Origin: an uncultured bacterium
GTDB taxonomy: Bacteria > Planctomycetota > Planctomycetia > Pirellulales > UBA1268
DNA length: 8,453 nucleotides
Direction: 5' to 3'
Assembly: GCA_937959175.1 (NCBI GenBank)
Contig: CALGAS010000516.1
Span: forward strand, 1 to 8,453
Below, one piece after another: positions 6,432 through 8,453 of this stretch. The position numbers and the translations under genes are program-made. Positions within the stretch are counted from its first letter, which is position 1; every line of letters begins with the position of its first letter. The notes below the pieces were generated by a model. That model saw only the letters and a list, made by a program, of their open reading frames with translations. It was not told where the DNA came from and did not search any database.

Positions 6432-7250
6432 ATGCCTCCGCCTGCCGCTGCCGACCCGCTGACCGTCTGCGAAGCCGCCGCCCGGGCCGGCGGCCGGGTG
6501 CTCCTCGATTGGATTGGCCGTTTCGAGGCCCGCCAGAAGGGGCCGCGTGATCTGGTAACGGAGGCCGATTATGCGTCGCAGCGAGAGATTCGCCGGATCG
6601 TTCAGGAAGCGTTTCCCGACCACGGCTTTGTGGGCGAGGAATCGGATGGTGGCCAGGGACAGCCTCCCTCCGGCACGCCGGGACACGCGGGCGACGGCAT
6701 CCGCTGGATCGTCGATCCGCTCGACGGGACCACCAACTACGTGCACGGGTTTCCAGCCTGGTGCGTGTCGATTGCCCTGGCCGACGGCGACCAGATCCTG
6801 GCCGCTACGGTCTTCGACCCGCTCCGGGACGAATGCTTCACGGCCCGGGCCGGCGGTGCCGCCCGCTGCAACGGGGTGGCGATCCGCGTGCCGCAGGTGA
6901 GCGAGGCGTCCGAGGCGGTCGTCGCGCTGAGTTTCCCTCCCCACGTCGCCGCCGACGCCCCGGCCGTGCATGACTTTCTCCACGTCCTGCCGGCGGTGCA
7001 CTCGGTCCGCCGGACCGGATCGACCGCCCTCAACCTGGCCTGGCTGGCCTGCGGACGGCTGCATGGCTTCTGGGCCAGGCGAATCGCCTGCTGGGACGCC
7101 GCGGCCGGATTTCTGCTGGTCAGGGAGGCGGGCGGAGTCGTCAGGAGCTTTGAAGCGGGGTGCGAGCCGGTGCCGCTCGACGATCCGGCTTTCATCGCTG
7201 CCAGCACGCCGGCCTTGCACGAGGCGATGCGGACGCTGCTGTTCCGGTAG
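6432..7250 (+). CDS. inositol monophosphatase family protein (SuhB-like)
   Basis: The 272-aa protein is a Mg2+-dependent phosphatase of the inositol monophosphatase/FIG superfamily. Motifs appear in order: DLVTEAD (40-46); GEES (68-71), with the metal-binding Glu; WIVDPLDGTTNYVHGFP (92-108), with the Asp ligands and DG[TS] loop; and CWDAAAGFLLVREAGG (from about 220), with Asp222 as third metal ligand. The length is close to the usual 260-275 aa. The family hydrolyses myo-inositol 1-phosphate or related sugar phosphates (histidinol phosphate and PAP in some members), so the true substrate cannot be fixed from sequence. The ATG at 6432 was chosen because the family's first helix (LTVCEAAARAGGRVLL) begins right after it; an in-frame upstream ATG at 6330 would add 34 unconvincing residues and overlap the divergent gene. 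A Gly/Pro-rich insert (about 72-89) sits between the GEES and DPLDGT motifs. The enzyme is probably cytoplasmic, as there is no signal peptide. Confidence 0.93.
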   Translation: MPPPAAADPLTVCEAAARAGGRVLLDWIGRFEARQKGPRDLVTEADYASQREIRRIVQEAFPDHGFVGEESDGGQGQPPSGTPGHAGDGIRWIVDPLDGTTNYVHGFPAWCVSIALADGDQILAATVFDPLRDECFTARAGGAARCNGVAIRVPQVSEASEAVVALSFPPHVAADAPAVHDFLHVLPAVHSVRRTGSTALNLAWLACGRLHGFWARRIACWDAAAGFLLVREAGGVVRSFEAGCEPVPLDDPAFIAASTPALHEAMRTLLFR

Positions 7251-7396
7251 GTGTGGCCCGAACCGCGGCCGGCCGGGGGATGGGCCGGGGATCCGATTGA
7301 CGGGGTTTTGACGACTGGGAGGGATGCGGGCAGTGCGCCTGCTGCGCAAATTTGCGGGGTAGGCTAGAGCGAGGCTGACTGCTTGTCCGGCTGGTG
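7251..7396. other. intergenic region with a 12-bp perfect palindrome
   Basis: The 146 nt between the phosphatase stop and the next start contain the perfect palindrome CGCAAATTTGCG (7345-7356), about 40 nt before the downstream ATG and AT-rich at its centre in otherwise GC-rich DNA. TTGACG occurs twice upstream (7297-7302 and 7308-7313) as possible -35 boxes, but no -10 box at the right distance is convincing. GGCCGGCC near 7267-7274 could fold but lacks a T-run. The palindrome is a candidate operator for the downstream gene. Confidence 0.35.
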
Positions 7397-8453
7397 ATGA
7401 GACGATCCTGCATACCGCTGCTCCTCCTGCTTCTGCCGGCCACGCTCTGGACCGCCGCAGCCGGTCAGGATTCGGCACAGGACTCCGACGTCGCGCGGCA
7501 GCCGGTCGCCCCGACGGTCGTTCGTGAACGGGCCCCGGAACTGTATTACATCGAGAATGACGCTGGCCGGCTCGTGCCGGTGCCCGGCTTTCAATACCGC
7601 GACTTCATGGACCTCTTCCGCATCAAAGAGGGCCTCGGAGGGCCGGCTCTCCCGCCGGCGGCCGTGCTCGAGAGCGTCGTGGTTGCCATCGACGGCCGGG
7701 AGGCGGACGCGGAGACCCGCACCTGCCCGGTGACGGTGGAGTGCCGAGTCCGGCAGGCCCGGGGTGGCTGGGCGATGGTGCCGCTTGCGTTCGGGCAGCT
7801 CTTGCTCGATGGCCAGCCGGAGCACGAGGGGCCGGGACGGATGCTGCTTGACGCCGATCCCGACGGCGGCGGCTACCGCTGCTGGTTCGAGCCATCGGCC
7901 GATGCGGCAGCCGACGTCGATCACACCGTCAGGCTGTCTGGCCGGGTTCCCGTGGAGGTCGCCGCCCGGCAGGAGTCGTTCACGCTGTCGTTTCCCACCG
8001 CCGTCGCCTCGCGGCTCGAGATTCGTTCGCGGCGACGGCAGCCTCGCGTCGCGCTCGTGCCGGCGACATCCGGCGGGATCGAGGTGGCTGCCGACACGGC
8101 GGATGCCACCGCCCGCCCGCCCGGAGCCGCCGGCCCTGACGGTGGTCGCGCGGATGACGTGGCCGCCTCGGGCAGTCGCGTCGTGATCGCAGGGCTGGCA
8201 GGCGACGTTCGGATTCGCCTCGCGGAAGCGGCCGGAAGCGTGGCCGTGGCGGCCGTCCCCGAAGCCGCCTGCGAAAGCACCGTTCGGATCGACGGCCGGA
8301 CAGCGGTGATCGCAGCGACGCTCTCGCTGGCCAACCTCCCGCCGGGGCCGACTCGCCTGTCGATCGCGCTGCCCCCGCGTGCCTTGCTCCGCGGGCTCGA
8401 GGGTGATGCGACCCTGGTGAGCGAGCGTGGCGACGCGGCCCCTGCCGACGGCG
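7397..8453 (+). CDS. exported protein of unknown function with N-terminal signal peptide (partial, C-terminus outside window)
   Basis: The frame opens at ATG 7397 and has no stop before the right edge, giving 352 residues. The N-terminus is a typical Sec signal peptide: basic MRRS, hydrophobic core PLLLLLLPATLW, and an Ala-rich cleavage region near TAAAG/Q (about 22-24). A short low-complexity linker follows, then ELYYIENDAGRLVPVPGF and RDFMDLFRIKEGL (about 48-80). After that come repeated short beta strands of alternating hydrophobic character and an Ala/Gly/Asp-rich linker (about 230-260). I recall similar openings in very large planctomycete secreted proteins of unknown function, unverified. 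No catalytic motif is recognisable. The start lacks a clear Shine-Dalgarno; a GTG directly before the ATG is an equal alternative. The overlapping minus-strand frame (7364-7924) has no features and is treated as a shadow. The predicted location is periplasm, envelope or outside the cell. Confidence 0.85.
   Translation, partial: MRRSCIPLLLLLLPATLWTAAAGQDSAQDSDVARQPVAPTVVRERAPELYYIENDAGRLVPVPGFQYRDFMDLFRIKEGLGGPALPPAAVLESVVVAIDGREADAETRTCPVTVECRVRQARGGWAMVPLAFGQLLLDGQPEHEGPGRMLLDADPDGGGYRCWFEPSADAAADVDHTVRLSGRVPVEVAARQESFTLSFPTAVASRLEIRSRRRQPRVALVPATSGGIEVAADTADATARPPGAAGPDGGRADDVAASGSRVVIAGLAGDVRIRLAEAAGSVAVAAVPEAACESTVRIDGRTAVIAATLSLANLPPGPTRLSIALPPRALLRGLEGDATLVSERGDAAPADG

Noticed and set aside
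7324..7362. 12-codon open frame (MRAVRLLRKFAG) in the gap before the exported-protein gene, overlapping the palindrome
   Set aside because: Too short to distinguish from chance, and no Shine-Dalgarno or attenuation structure links it to the next gene.
6342..7478. 378-codon minus-strand frame antisense to the inositol monophosphatase
   Set aside because: The plus strand carries all catalytic motifs of the phosphatase; the antisense product is Arg/Gly/Pro-rich and featureless.
7364..7924. 186-codon minus-strand frame overlapping the exported-protein gene
   Set aside because: The plus-strand frame has a signal peptide and stays open for over 1 kb; the antisense frame has no such support.

Overview
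The window is very GC-rich, close-packed bacterial DNA that looks like a planctomycete. The main pointer is the gene at the left edge, a DUF1559 protein with a prepilin-type N-terminal methylation segment, a family greatly expanded in Planctomycetes. The two poorly characterised reading frames (228 aa internal, and the secreted one at the right edge) also read like planctomycete-restricted proteins. This is inference from protein character; there is no rRNA or other taxonomic marker.

Layout. 1-565 (minus): N-terminal part of a DUF1559 pseudopilin-like protein, running off the left edge. 566-790: non-coding, with four almost contiguous stem-loops (671-785) inside a block ending in CTAG on both sides (668-794). 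791-4252 (minus): 1153-aa Rad50/SbcC/YhaN-type ATPase with intact N- and C-terminal nucleotide-binding motifs, long coiled coils and a transmembrane hairpin in the middle. 4293-5540 (minus): 415-aa protein whose layout matches an SbcD/YhaO-type metallophosphoesterase but which has lost essentially all metal-binding motifs. 5659-6345 (minus): 228-aa protein of unknown function. 6432-7250 (plus, divergent): inositol-monophosphatase family enzyme with all catalytic motifs. 7397-8453 (plus): exported protein of unknown function, running off the right edge.

How the genes may work together. The three minus-strand genes between 6345 and 791 (unknown, pseudo-phosphoesterase, ATPase) are in the same direction with gaps of 118 and 40 nt and probably form one transcription unit. 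In other bacteria the YhaO phosphoesterase and YhaN ATPase are a nuclease/ATPase pair related to SbcCD/Mre11-Rad50. Here the ATPase is conserved but its nuclease partner appears catalytically dead, so the pair may be a membrane-anchored DNA-binding or structural ATPase complex, or may recruit another nuclease. This is the most notable observation in the window. The second is the multi-hairpin block that begins at the ATPase stop codon and looks like a small dispersed repeat. The other genes look ordinary.

No tRNA, rRNA, CRISPR array, transposase or phage gene was seen. Long antisense frames over the minus-strand genes are GC-rich shadows and are not annotated.
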